Assembly (NCBI RefSeq): GCF_030388665.1
Contig: NZ_CP128846.1
Span: 5,406,501 to 5,470,500, forward strand
Origin: Streptomyces flavofungini
GTDB lineage: Bacteria > Actinomycetota > Actinomycetes > Streptomycetales > Streptomycetaceae
Length of the DNA stretch: 64,000 bases
Reading direction: 5' to 3'
In this document: one piece after another, positions 42,522 through 50,787 of the stretch
Position numbering within the stretch: position 1 is the first letter of the stretch
How the letters are laid out: every line of letters starts with the position of its first letter
Program-made: the position numbers and the translations under genes
Notes under the pieces: model-generated
Told to the model about the DNA's origin: nothing
The model's input: the letters and a program-made list of their open reading frames with translations, nothing else
Database searches by the model: none

Positions 42522-44807
42522 ATGACTGCGACTCCGGCGGATGCGACTCCTGCGGAAAACTCGGTGCGCGGCGGGGCCTGGGACGGCTTCAAGGGCGGTC
42601 TGTGGCGCGACTCCATCGACGTCCGCGACTTCGTGCAGCACAACTACGCCCCGTACGAAGGCGACGCGGCCTTCCTCACCGGCCCCACCCGGCGCACCAC
42701 CGCCGTCTGGCAGCGGCTCCTCGCGATGTTCCCGGAGGAGAACGAGCGCGGCGTGCACGACGTCGACACCTCGACACCCTCCCGCATCGACGCCTTCGCG
42801 CCCGGCTACGTCGACGGCACCGCCGCCGACCACCAGGACCTGATCGTCGGCCTCCAGACCGACGCCCCGCTGAAGCGCGCCATCATGCCCAACGGCGGCT
42901 GGCGCATGGTCGAGAGCGCGCTCAACTCCTACGGCTACGCGTCCGACCCCGCCGTCAAGGACATCTACACCCACCTCCGCAAGACCCACAACGAAGGGGT
43001 CTTCGACGCCTACACCCCCGAGATCCGCGCCTGCCGCTCCGCCGGCCTCATCACCGGCCTGCCCGACGCCTACGGCCGCGGCCGCATCATCGGCGACTAC
43101 CGCCGCGTCGCCCTCTACGGCGTCGACCGCCTCATCGCCGCGAAGGAGGCCGACAAGGCCAGGCGCTGCCTCGACTGGCCGACCGAGCACGTCATCCGCG
43201 ACCGCGAGGAGATCTCCGAGCAGATCAAGGCCCTCGGCGAACTGAAGGCCATGGCCCTGTCGTACGGCTACGACATCTCCGGCCCCGCCCGCACCGGCCG
43301 CGAAGCCGTGCAGTGGCTGTACTTCGGCTACCTCGCCGCCGTGAAGGAGCAGAACGGCGCCGCCATGTCGATCGGCCGCATCGACAACTTCCTCGACATC
43401 TACCTCCAGCGCGACCTCGACCGCGGCCTCATCACCGAGTCCGACGCCCAGGAGCTCATCGACGACTTCGTCATCAAGCTCCGCATCGTCCGCTTCCTGC
43501 GCACCCCCGAGTACAACGAGAGCTTCTCCGGCGACCCCACCTGGGTCACCTGGTCCATGGCGGGCATCGGCGAGGACGGCCGCCCGCTGGTCTCCCGCAC
43601 CACCTTCCGCGCCCTGCAGACCCTCTACAACCTCGGCCCCGCCCCCGAACCCAACCTGACCGTCTTCTGGTCCGCCCGGCTGCCCCGCGCCTTCAAGGAC
43701 TTCGCCGCCCGCGTCGCCATCGACACCTCGGCCATCCAGTTCGAGTCCGACGAGCTGATGCGCCCCAAGTACGGCGACGACACCGCGATCGCCTGCTGCG
43801 TCTCCGCGATGGCCGTCGGCAAGCAGATGCAGTTCTTCGGCGCCCGCGTCAACGTCGCCAAGGCCCTGCTCTACGCCATCAACGGCGGCCGCGACGAGCT
43901 CACCGGCAAGCTCGTCGTCGAGGGCTTCGAGCCCATCGAAGGCGACCACCTCGACTACGACACCGTCGTCGAACGCTACGACGCGATGCTCGGCCGGCTC
44001 GCCGAGACCTACGTGCACGCGCTCAACGTCATCCACTACATGCACGACAAGTACGCCTACGAGCGCCTGGAGATGGCCCTGCACGACCAGGACGTCCTGC
44101 GCACCATGGCCTGCGGCATCGCCGGACTCTCCGTCGCGGCCGACTCGCTCTCCGCCATCAAGCACGCCCGGGTCAAGGTCGTCCGCGACGAGACCGGCCT
44201 CGCCGTCGACTACGAGATCGAGGGCGACTACCCCGCCTACGGCAACAACGACGAGCGGGCCGACGCCCTCGCCCAGCGGATCGTCTCCGACTTCATGGGC
44301 AAGATCCGCCGGCACCCGACCTACCGCGACGCCGTGCACACCCAGTCCGTCCTGACGATCACCTCGAACGTCGTCTACGGAAAGAAGACCGGCAACACCC
44401 CCGACGGCCGCCGCGCGGGCCAGCCCTTCGCCCCCGGCGCCAACCCGATGAACGGCCGCGACGCACACGGCTACATCGCCTCGGCCCTGTCCGTCGCCAA
44501 GCTCGACTACGACGACGCCGAGGACGGCATCTCGCTGACCAACACCATCACCCCGGACGCCCTCGGCCGCACTCCCGACGAGCGGGTCGCCAACCTCGCC
44601 GGAGTCCTCGACGGCTACATGGCGAGCGGCGGCTTCCACATGAACGTCAACGTGCTCGACAAGGCCACCCTCCAGGACGCCATGGACCACCCCGAGAACC
44701 ACCCGCAGCTGACCATCCGCGTCTCCGGCTACGCGGTCAACTTCGTCCGGCTCACCCGCGAACAGCAGCTCGACGTCATCAACCGCACCTTCCACAGCTC
44801 CCTGTGA
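42522..44807 (+). CDS. pflB: Formate C-acetyltransferase (pyruvate formate-lyase)
   Basis: A 761-aa protein from ATG 42522 (GGAAGG 8 bases upstream), almost the length of E. coli PflB (760 aa). The catalytic Cys pair is in [20 protein letters not shown] (Cys425-Cys426). The glycyl-radical site is in [19 protein letters not shown] (Gly736). Other landmarks: [58 protein letters not shown]. It converts pyruvate and CoA to acetyl-CoA and formate only when oxygen is absent. Rex site upstream; activase downstream. There is no sign of damage, although in aerobic streptomycetes the enzyme is unexpected. Confidence 0.95.
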   Translation: MTATPADATPAENSVRGGAWDGFKGGLWRDSIDVRDFVQHNYAPYEGDAAFLTGPTRRTTAVWQRLLAMFPEENERGVHDVDTSTPSRIDAFAPGYVDGTAADHQDLIVGLQTDAPLKRAIMPNGGWRMVESALNSYGYASDPAVKDIYTHLRKTHNEGVFDAYTPEIRACRSAGLITGLPDAYGRGRIIGDYRRVALYGVDRLIAAKEADKARRCLDWPTEHVIRDREEISEQIKALGELKAMALSYGYDISGPARTGREAVQWLYFGYLAAVKEQNGAAMSIGRIDNFLDIYLQRDLDRGLITESDAQELIDDFVIKLRIVRFLRTPEYNESFSGDPTWVTWSMAGIGEDGRPLVSRTTFRALQTLYNLGPAPEPNLTVFWSARLPRAFKDFAARVAIDTSAIQFESDELMRPKYGDDTAIACCVSAMAVGKQMQFFGARVNVAKALLYAINGGRDELTGKLVVEGFEPIEGDHLDYDTVVERYDAMLGRLAETYVHALNVIHYMHDKYAYERLEMALHDQDVLRTMACGIAGLSVAADSLSAIKHARVKVVRDETGLAVDYEIEGDYPAYGNNDERADALAQRIVSDFMGKIRRHPTYRDAVHTQSVLTITSNVVYGKKTGNTPDGRRAGQPFAPGANPMNGRDAHGYIASALSVAKLDYDDAEDGISLTNTITPDALGRTPDERVANLAGVLDGYMASGGFHMNVNVLDKATLQDAMDHPENHPQLTIRVSGYAVNFVRLTREQQLDVINRTFHSSL

Positions 44808-44936
44808 GCCCCGGGCGCGCCCCGGGCCACACCCCCGCCGCGCCCCACCGACTCGCGGCCCCGGGGCCGGGCCCTCACCCCGGCCCCGGGTGCCGCGACC
44901 ACCACGTCCCGTCCACGGAAGTCCGGGAGCCCCGCC

Positions 44937-45833
44937 ATGACCGCCCTGCTCGGACCCGACACGACCGCCACCCCGGGGACCGCCGCAAAGGCCCCGAACA
45001 AGCCCCCGTCCGACGCTGCTGCCTCCGCCACAACCCCCGCTGCCTCCGCGGCGACCCCCACCTCCCCCGCGGCGACCCCCGCTGCCGCCGCCACTCGCCG
45101 CCCCGTGACCGGCTCCGTCCACTCCTGGGACCTGTCCACCGGGGTCGACGGGCCCGGCACCCGCTTCGTCACCTTCCTCGCGGGCTGCCCGCTCACCTGC
45201 CTGTACTGCCACAACCCCGACACCTGGCGGATGCGCTCCGGGCGCCGCAGCACCCCCGACGACGTGCTCGCGGAGGCCGCCAAGTACACGGCGTTCATCG
45301 CGGTCGCGGGCGGCGGTGCCACCGTCAGCGGCGGCGAACCCCTGCTCCAGCCCGTCTTCACCGGCGAACTCCTGCACCGGTTCAAGCACGAGCTCGGTCT
45401 GCACACGGCCCTCGACACCTCCGGCTTCCTCGGCGCCCGGGCCACCGACGCCCTGCTGCGCGACGTCGACCTCGTCCTGCTCGACATCAAGTCCTGGGAC
45501 CGCGCGACGTACCGCGAGGTCACCGGGCGCCCGCTGCGGCCGACCCTCGACTTCGCCGACCGCCTCGCCGCCCTCGGCAAGGACGTCTGGGTGCGCTTCG
45601 TCCTCGTGCCCGGCCTCACCGACGACCCGGCCAACGTCGACGGGGTCGCCCGCTTCGCCGCCGGCCTCGGTAACGTCTCCCGCGTGGACGTGCTGCCCTT
45701 CCACAAGCTCGGCGCGGCGAAGTGGGACGCCCTGGGCAAGGACTTCACCCTCCGGGACACCCCCACGCCGACCCGGCGGCAGCTCGCGGAGGCCAGGGAG
45801 ATCTTCGCCGCACGGGGCCTGCGCGCCGTCTGA
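44937..45833 (+). CDS. pflA: Pyruvate formate-lyase activating enzyme (radical SAM)
   Basis: A 298-aa protein from ATG 44937 (GGGAG upstream). The radical-SAM cluster motif is GCPLTCLYCHNPDTW (C84-x3-C88-x2-C91), preceded by HSWDLSTGVDGPGTRFVTFL and followed by GGGATVSGGEPLLQ and LDTSGFL, as in PflA. A 55-residue Ala/Thr/Pro-rich N-terminal extension, encoded by a repeat of GCGGCGACCCCC type, precedes the catalytic domain and is not part of the usual 245-aa enzyme; a start nearer residue 55 cannot be excluded. It installs the glycyl radical on PflB. 129 bases separate it from pflB, without a clear terminator. Confidence 0.92.
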   Translation: MTALLGPDTTATPGTAAKAPNKPPSDAAASATTPAASAATPTSPAATPAAAATRRPVTGSVHSWDLSTGVDGPGTRFVTFLAGCPLTCLYCHNPDTWRMRSGRRSTPDDVLAEAAKYTAFIAVAGGGATVSGGEPLLQPVFTGELLHRFKHELGLHTALDTSGFLGARATDALLRDVDLVLLDIKSWDRATYREVTGRPLRPTLDFADRLAALGKDVWVRFVLVPGLTDDPANVDGVARFAAGLGNVSRVDVLPFHKLGAAKWDALGKDFTLRDTPTPTRRQLAEAREIFAARGLRAV

Positions 45834-45915
45834 CGGTCCCCGCAGCCCCGTCCGCCCCGGCCACCTCGGCAGCTCCCGGCCCCCTCCGCGCCCCCGGCGG
45901 ACGTACGCTGGAGGC

Positions 45916-46134
45916 ATGAGCACCGCCCCCGCCCCCGAACCGCGCGATCCGAAGGACGCGAAGCCCCGGCAGGACGCCAAGAAGCCGGCGAGCGCGCTGG
46001 TCTTCGACGACCCGCTGGCGCAGCAGTCCTCGGACGACACGGATCGCGGGTGGGGTGAGCGGCCGACGCCGTCCGGCGACAGCGCCGCCGACCTCGCCCG
46101 CTTCCTGGACGAGAAGCCGCCCCACCACCTCTGA
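45916..46134 (+). CDS. Small conserved acidic protein of unknown function
   Basis: A 72-aa charged, disordered protein from ATG 45916 (GGAGG directly before it, possibly too close to act, so a leaderless mRNA is possible). Its sequence ASALVFDDPLAQQSSDDTDR GWGERP and the C-terminal ADLARFLDEKPPHHL are a pattern I recognise from small streptomycete proteins. No domain. It converges with mscL, with only 7 bases between the stops. Confidence 0.65.
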   Translation: MSTAPAPEPRDPKDAKPRQDAKKPASALVFDDPLAQQSSDDTDRGWGERPTPSGDSAADLARFLDEKPPHHL

Positions 46135-46141
46135 GCCCGGG

Positions 46142-46666
46142 TTACAGCCCCGAGCCGCCCGGCCTGCCCCCGTCGCCGGACGTCTGGCCGCCGCCCGGCC
46201 GGTCGTCCCCGCCGCCCCGCTGGGCGACCAGCGCGTCGCGGATCTCCTTGAGCACCTCCAGCTCCGAGACCTCGATGACCTCCTGCGTGCCCTCCTTCGC
46301 CGCCTGCCGCGCGGCCGCCTTGGCCAGGTACTTCGCCATCGGCATGACCATCAGGAAGTAGACGACCGCGGCGGTGATCACAAAGCTGAGGGTGGCGCTG
46401 AGCACCGAGCCCCACAGGATCGGGATGCCGCTGACCGCCTCGCCGTTCTTCACCACGCACGGCGATTTCAGGCAGGAGCTGTAGTGGTCGAGATCCTTGG
46501 TGCCCAGGGCGCCGACCAGCGGGTTGATGACGCCCTTCACCACCGAGTTCACGATGTTCGTGAACGCGGCTCCGATGACGACCGCGACGGCCAGGTCGAC
46601 GACATTGCCGCGCATCAGGAAGGCCTTGAAGCCCTGCCAGATGCCCGGATCCTTCTTCTCGCTCAC
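46142..46666 (-). CDS. mscL: Large-conductance mechanosensitive channel MscL
   Basis: A 174-aa protein; GTG 46666 has AAAGG 7 bases upstream. The N-terminal GFKAFLMRGNVVDLAVAVVI GAAFTNIVNS forms the amphipathic helix and pore helix TM1; TM2 is SVLSATLSFVITAAVVYFLM VMP. The periplasmic loop contains two Cys (Cys65, Cys70; SSCLKSPC), which could form a disulfide. The C-terminal bundle (VIEVSELEVLKEIRDALVAQ) is followed by a Gly/Asp-rich tail. It opens under membrane tension to protect against osmotic downshock. Confidence 0.93.
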   Translation of the reverse strand: MSEKKDPGIWQGFKAFLMRGNVVDLAVAVVIGAAFTNIVNSVVKGVINPLVGALGTKDLDHYSSCLKSPCVVKNGEAVSGIPILWGSVLSATLSFVITAAVVYFLMVMPMAKYLAKAAARQAAKEGTQEVIEVSELEVLKEIRDALVAQRGGGDDRPGGGQTSGDGGRPGGSGL

Positions 46667-46831
46667 CACTGAGCCTTTCGTTGCATGTGCGGATTGTGCG
46701 GCAAACCGCCTTGCAACCTACGGCAGGGCGTGGCAGCCCTGTCCAATTCCATAACGCGAATGAGCGACTTGACGGGTGGTCAGTCGTGTCGTAGGCCGCC
46801 CTTCTGCCCGCCGGACGGGTAGGTACCCCGC

Positions 46832-47482
46832 TCATCGCAGCGTCACCGCGAGCCGGGCGGTCGCGCTCGCCCCGGCGAGCCTCGCCGCCGTCGCGCGCGG
46901 CACCGTGAGGACGACCAGGGCCCCGCCCTCGGCCACCGCGTCGGAGGGGTCCGGCACCTCGGACACCCGCGCCCCGGCCGCGACCACCCGCACCGCCCCA
47001 CCCGGCCGCGCACCCGCCGCACCGGCACCCGTGCCGTCCACCCCAGCGCCGTCCGCGGCCACGACATCCACCCGGTCGCCCGGCCGCAGCAGCCGCACCG
47101 TCGCCGCGTCCGCGATCCGCACCGGCGCCGTCACCAACCGGGCCGCCCGCCGCGGCCGTTGCGGTGCCCGGTCCTCGCCGCTCTCCCCGGCGCTCACGGG
47201 CGCCGCGGACCCCTGCGGCTGTGGGCGCCCGGGCTCAGGCGGCCCCGCGGCGGCCAGCGCGGCCGCCGTCATCGCGAGACCCACGGCCAGTGCCCGCCGC
47301 CGGTGCCGCAGCAGCCGTCGCAGCCGCTGCCGCCCTCCGCGTACATGCAGCGGGGAGAAGTGCGGCACCTGGCAGGGCGGCGGCGCGCCGCCGCCCCGGC
47401 CGGACGGAGACGGAGACAGAGACTGAGACAGAGACGGAGACAGAGACGGAGACATGTGTGTACGTGAAGGGACCTGCGCCAT
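46832..47482 (-). CDS. SAF-domain (CpaB/RcpC-like) membrane protein
   Basis: A protein of about 216 aa from ATG 47482. A Ser/Leu/Pro-rich N-terminus (MSPSLSPSLSQSLSPSPS) is encoded by tandem GAGACG/GAGACA repeats on the complementary strand. Then come a basic stretch, a membrane helix (RRRALAVGLAMTAAALAAAG) and an SAF domain (ARLVTAPVRIADAATVRLLR, PGDRVDVVAADG, ending GALVVLTVPRATAARLAGAS). SAF proteins of this layout occur in Flp-pilus assembly, but no tad genes are nearby. The start is uncertain because of the repeats. Confidence 0.7.
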   Translation of the reverse strand: MAQVPSRTHMSPSLSPSLSQSLSPSPSGRGGGAPPPCQVPHFSPLHVRGGRQRLRRLLRHRRRALAVGLAMTAAALAAAGPPEPGRPQPQGSAAPVSAGESGEDRAPQRPRRAARLVTAPVRIADAATVRLLRPGDRVDVVAADGAGVDGTGAGAAGARPGGAVRVVAAGARVSEVPDPSDAVAEGGALVVLTVPRATAARLAGASATARLAVTLR

Positions 47483-47700
47483 GACGACCACCACCCACCG
47501 TGAGAGGTCCGGACCCTGATTCCGGCCCGGATTCCGTTCCCACGATGCAAGCCGCCGCCGATTCCCGCTGAGCCCCGTGCACTACTCGTCGGTTGTGGAC
47601 AACTCCCTCACCCGAAGGGGAAGTTCTGCCGCCGCTCGAAGGGGAGGCTCCACCGCGCGCCGCCCCGCGCTGACCCCCGCCGCCGACCCGCGCTGATCCA

Positions 47701-47740
47701 CACCGACCCACACCGACCCATACCGACCCACACCGACCCG
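47701..47740. repeat. 10-bp tandem repeat (4 copies)
   Basis: Four consecutive units of CACCGACCCA (one with T for C at the first base, one ending G). It lies in the non-coding gap 47483-47773, which otherwise contains no gene. Confidence 0.8.
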
Positions 47741-47773
47741 CGCCGAAACCCCCGCCGCCCCCGGCCCCACCCC

Positions 47774-48625
47774 CTACGGCAGCCGAATCCCCGTCTCCAT
47801 CCCACCCAGCGCCCCCACGCACAGACAGTCCCGCTCCGCGTTCGCCGGCAGCCCCGCCACCGCGTCGAACAGCACGGTCCGCAGCCGTCCCACATTCGCG
47901 GCGAAGACCCGGAGCACCTCGTCGTGCGAGACGCCCTCGCCGGACTCGGCGCCCGCGTCGAGGTCCGTGACAAGGGTCAGAGAGGCGTAGCAGAGCTCCA
48001 GTTCACGGGCGAGGATCGCCTCGGGGTGGCCCGTCATGCCCACCACGGACCAGCCCTGTGCCGCGTACCAGCGCGACTCGGCGCGGGTCGAGAACCGGGG
48101 CCCCTCGATCACCACGAGCGTGCCGCCGTCCACCGGCTCCCACTCGCGGCCGTGCGCGGCCTTGAGGGCGGCGGCGCGGCCCGTCGGGCAGTAGGGGTCG
48201 GCGAGCGACACGTGTACGACCTTCGGTGTGCTGCCGTCGGCGAGGGGAAGGCCGTCGAAGTAGGTCTGTGGACGGGACTGCGTGCGGTCCACGAGCTGGT
48301 CGGGCACCAGGAGCGTGCCGGGGCCGTACTCGGGCCGCAGTCCGCCGACGGCACAGGGGGCGAGCACCTGGCGCACGCCGACGGAGCGCAGCGCCCACAG
48401 GTTGGCGCGGTAGTTGATGCGGTGCGGAGGCAGATGGTGGTCGCGGCCGTGGCGCGGCAGGAAGGCGACCCGGCGCCCGGCGATCTCGCCGAGGAACAGG
48501 GAGTCGCTGGGGGAGCCGTAGGGAGTGTCGACGTGCACTTCGGTGACGTCGTCGAGGAAGGAGTAGAGGCCGGAGCCGCCGATGACGCCGAGCTCGGCCT
48601 GAGTCGCGTTCGCCGTGTTCACCAT
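47774..48625 (-). CDS. mtnP: S-methyl-5'-thioadenosine phosphorylase
   Basis: A 283-aa protein from ATG 48625 (MVNTANATQAELGVIGGSGL). It has MTAP landmarks: GVIGGSGLYS (phosphate-binding), FLPRHGRDHHLPPHRINYRA NLWAL, VVIEGPRFSTRAESRWYAAQ and VGMTGHPEAILARELELCYA. It cleaves MTA from polyamine and related synthesis into adenine and 5-methylthioribose-1-phosphate. It ends with a non-typical short C-terminus GALGGMETGIRLP. It lies after the FmdB gene; the hairpin at 48658-48689 separates the two. Confidence 0.92.
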   Translation of the reverse strand: MVNTANATQAELGVIGGSGLYSFLDDVTEVHVDTPYGSPSDSLFLGEIAGRRVAFLPRHGRDHHLPPHRINYRANLWALRSVGVRQVLAPCAVGGLRPEYGPGTLLVPDQLVDRTQSRPQTYFDGLPLADGSTPKVVHVSLADPYCPTGRAAALKAAHGREWEPVDGGTLVVIEGPRFSTRAESRWYAAQGWSVVGMTGHPEAILARELELCYASLTLVTDLDAGAESGEGVSHDEVLRVFAANVGRLRTVLFDAVAGLPANAERDCLCVGALGGMETGIRLP

Positions 48626-48657
48626 GGCGAGCACAGTAGCCGGGCCCGGATGCGCCG

Positions 48658-48689
48658 AGGACCCCGCCGTCGTACGACAGCGGGGTCCT
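48658..48689. terminator. Hairpin between FmdB gene and mtnP
   Basis: Perfect 10-bp stem AGGACCCCGC / GCGGGGTCCT with a 12-base loop, 49 bases downstream of the FmdB stop and just before the mtnP start. Confidence 0.75.
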
Positions 48690-48737
48690 GGGAAGTGCGG
48701 GGTGCCGGCGGGGAACCGGGGTCCCTGTGGGGCCCGG

Positions 48738-49076
48738 TCAGGCCGCCGAGGAGCTCGTCGACGACGAGGAGGAGCTCGACGACGAGGACGCGGAGGCAGA
48801 CGAGGCCGAGGAGGACGACGTCGACGAGGAGGTCGACGAGGAGTCCGACGCCTTCGAGGAGGAGGACGACGTCGACGCGGGCGAGCTGCTGGACGACGAG
48901 CCGCGGCTGTCGTTGCGGTAGAAGCCGGAGCCCTTGAAGACGATGCCGACGGCCGAGAACACCTTCTTGAGGCGTCCGTCGCAGTTCGGGCACACGGTCA
49001 GGGCGTCATCAGTGAACTTCTGCACCGCCTCGAGGCCCTCGCCGCACTCGGTGCACTGGTACTGGTACGTCGGCAC
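48738..49076 (-). CDS. FmdB-family zinc ribbon protein with poly-Ser tail
   Basis: A 112-aa protein from ATG 49076. The N-terminal 55 residues are an FmdB zinc ribbon: MPTYQYQCTECGEGLEAVQK, with the second knuckle CPNCDGRLKKVF and the conserved GIVFKGSGFYRND. The remaining 50 residues are a nearly pure Ser tail with Ala, Thr and Asp, encoded by TCG/TCC-type repeats, so length may vary between strains. Function unknown; FmdB was first seen in formamidase clusters. Confidence 0.88.
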   Translation of the reverse strand: MPTYQYQCTECGEGLEAVQKFTDDALTVCPNCDGRLKKVFSAVGIVFKGSGFYRNDSRGSSSSSSPASTSSSSSKASDSSSTSSSTSSSSASSASASSSSSSSSSSTSSSAA

Positions 49077-49143
49077 TTGCTTCCTCCTGGCACTCTCACT
49101 CGATGAGTGCTAACGACGGTCCATAGTGACGTATTCCGCGGGA

Positions 49144-50409
49144 TCAGTCCACCGTCACCGGCACGCGGTGACCGACGCCACGTGCCACGGTGCGGCCCGG
49201 GCTCTTCGGAGTGAGGCGGGAACGCAGCGACAGGAGCACCGTGAGCGCGAGTGCCGTGCCGCCGAGGGGCACCAGGAATCCGGCGCCGTCCCAGAAGCGG
49301 TCCTCCAGCTGTCCGGCGACCGTGACGGCCGCCGCCTGCCCGAGCGCGACCGCGCCGGTGAGCAGGGTGAACGCCTCCGTGCGGGCGGTCGGCGCGACCA
49401 GGCTGTCGACCAGCGTGTAGCCGGTGATCAGGGCGGGCGCGATGCAGACGCCGACGAGCAGGCCGAGCCCGGCGAGCAGCAGCGCGGAGTGCGCGGCCCA
49501 CAGGCCGGACGCCATCAGCGTCAGGCCGGCGTACCCGAGGACGAGCCGCCGCTGCGGGGCGATCTTCCAGGCGATGGCGCCGCAGGCGATTCCGGAGAGC
49601 ATGTTGCCCGCGGCGAACGTGCCGTACAGGACGCCGTTCAGACCGGGCTGTCCGATGGACTCGGTGAAGGCCGCCAGGGAGACCTGCATGCCGCCGAAGA
49701 CGGTGCCGATGCCGAGGAACGCGACGATCAGGACGCGGACGCCGGGCACCCGCAGCGCCGAATCGTGCGCCACGCGCGCGTGGCCCGCGCCCGCGGGCTT
49801 CGGCTGGGTGCTCTTCTGCGCGGCGAACAGCAGACCGCCGACGAGGGTGAGTCCCGCCTCGGTGAGCAGTCCTGCCGCCGGGTCGATGCCGGTGCACAGG
49901 GCGGTGGCGACCAGCGGGCCGAGGACGAAGGTCAGCTCGTCGGTGACGGACTCGAAGGCCGCCGCGGTCTGCGCGAGCGGGGTGCCCTGGAGCTTGACGC
50001 CCCAGCGCGCCCGCACCATGGGCCCGATCTGCGGGGTCGAGGCACCGGTCGGAACGGCGGCCACGAAGAGCGCCCACAGGGGGGCGTCGGTCAGTGCGAG
50101 CACGGTCAGCGTGACGCCGGACGCGGCGTGCACGAGGACGCCGGGCAGCAGCACGGCGCGCTGCCCGAAGCGGTCGGCGAGCTTGCCGCTGAGGGGCGCG
50201 AACAGGGCCATGGAGACGCCGGTGACGGCCGACACCGCACCGGCGGCCCCGTACGAGCCGGTGGTGTGCTGCACGAGCAGCACGATGGAGATGGTGAGCA
50301 TCGCGAACGGCTGTCGCGCGGCGAATCCCGGAAGCAGGAAGGTCCAGGCGCGAGGGGTGCGCAGAAGCTGTCCGTAGCCCGGGCGGGTTTCGGTGACCGT
50401 GGACGCCAC
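49144..50409 (-). CDS. MFS transporter (12-TM)
   Basis: A 421-aa protein from GTG 50409 (AAAGG 8 bases upstream): ASTVTETRPGYGQLLRTPRA, then WTFLLPGFAARQPFAMLTIS. MFS motif A appears as SGKLADRFGQRAVLLPGVLV. Pfam-type 'sugar or efflux' assignment is not possible from sequence. The frame upstream to 50715 is open but lacks a start site. A 7-10-7 inverted repeat lies at 50594, about 185 bases upstream. The tail (RTVARGVGHRVPVTVD) is charged. Confidence 0.85.
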   Translation of the reverse strand: MASTVTETRPGYGQLLRTPRAWTFLLPGFAARQPFAMLTISIVLLVQHTTGSYGAAGAVSAVTGVSMALFAPLSGKLADRFGQRAVLLPGVLVHAASGVTLTVLALTDAPLWALFVAAVPTGASTPQIGPMVRARWGVKLQGTPLAQTAAAFESVTDELTFVLGPLVATALCTGIDPAAGLLTEAGLTLVGGLLFAAQKSTQPKPAGAGHARVAHDSALRVPGVRVLIVAFLGIGTVFGGMQVSLAAFTESIGQPGLNGVLYGTFAAGNMLSGIACGAIAWKIAPQRRLVLGYAGLTLMASGLWAAHSALLLAGLGLLVGVCIAPALITGYTLVDSLVAPTARTEAFTLLTGAVALGQAAAVTVAGQLEDRFWDGAGFLVPLGGTALALTVLLSLRSRLTPKSPGRTVARGVGHRVPVTVD

Positions 50410-50593
50410 GGCCCTTGCCTTTCTGCTGCCTGGTAGCGCGGCCGCTCTTCCAGGGCGACGGCACCGAGAGCTGTCCTCTTGCGCAGAACTGCGGTAGATA
50501 CCGGTCGCCCACTGCGAGGGGGCGCCACGGCCGCCATACGGTCGCGCCAGCTCTGCGTCAGACAGAGTTGGTTCGATGTGTGCCTTCATCGTA

Positions 50594-50617
50594 CAGGTGC
50601 TACGTAAAACGCACCTG
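50594..50617. promoter_or_regulatory. Inverted repeat upstream of MFS gene (possible operator)
   Basis: CAGGTGC and GCACCTG flank a 10-base, relatively AT-rich centre TACGTAAAAC. No regulator gene is adjacent. It may alternatively be a weak hairpin. The rest of 50410-50770 shows no gene. Confidence 0.45.
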
Positions 50618-50787
50618 GGATTACGAGAAGTGAGACCCCCACCACCTGCGATTGCCCCCTGCGGCCCCCCGTACTGCCCCCGAGACGCCCCCACGCGGAC
50701 CCCGCCCGCGCGCACCCGGGCCCCCGCCCGGTCGCCGGACCCCCGTCCGGCCTCGCACCGCCGGCGGCCGTCAGGCCGCGGGCGCCC

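Noticed and set aside
42063..46835. 1590-codon minus-strand open frame over pflB and pflA
   Set aside because: Antisense shadow: the plus strand carries intact PflB and PflA catalytic motifs in the correct frames.
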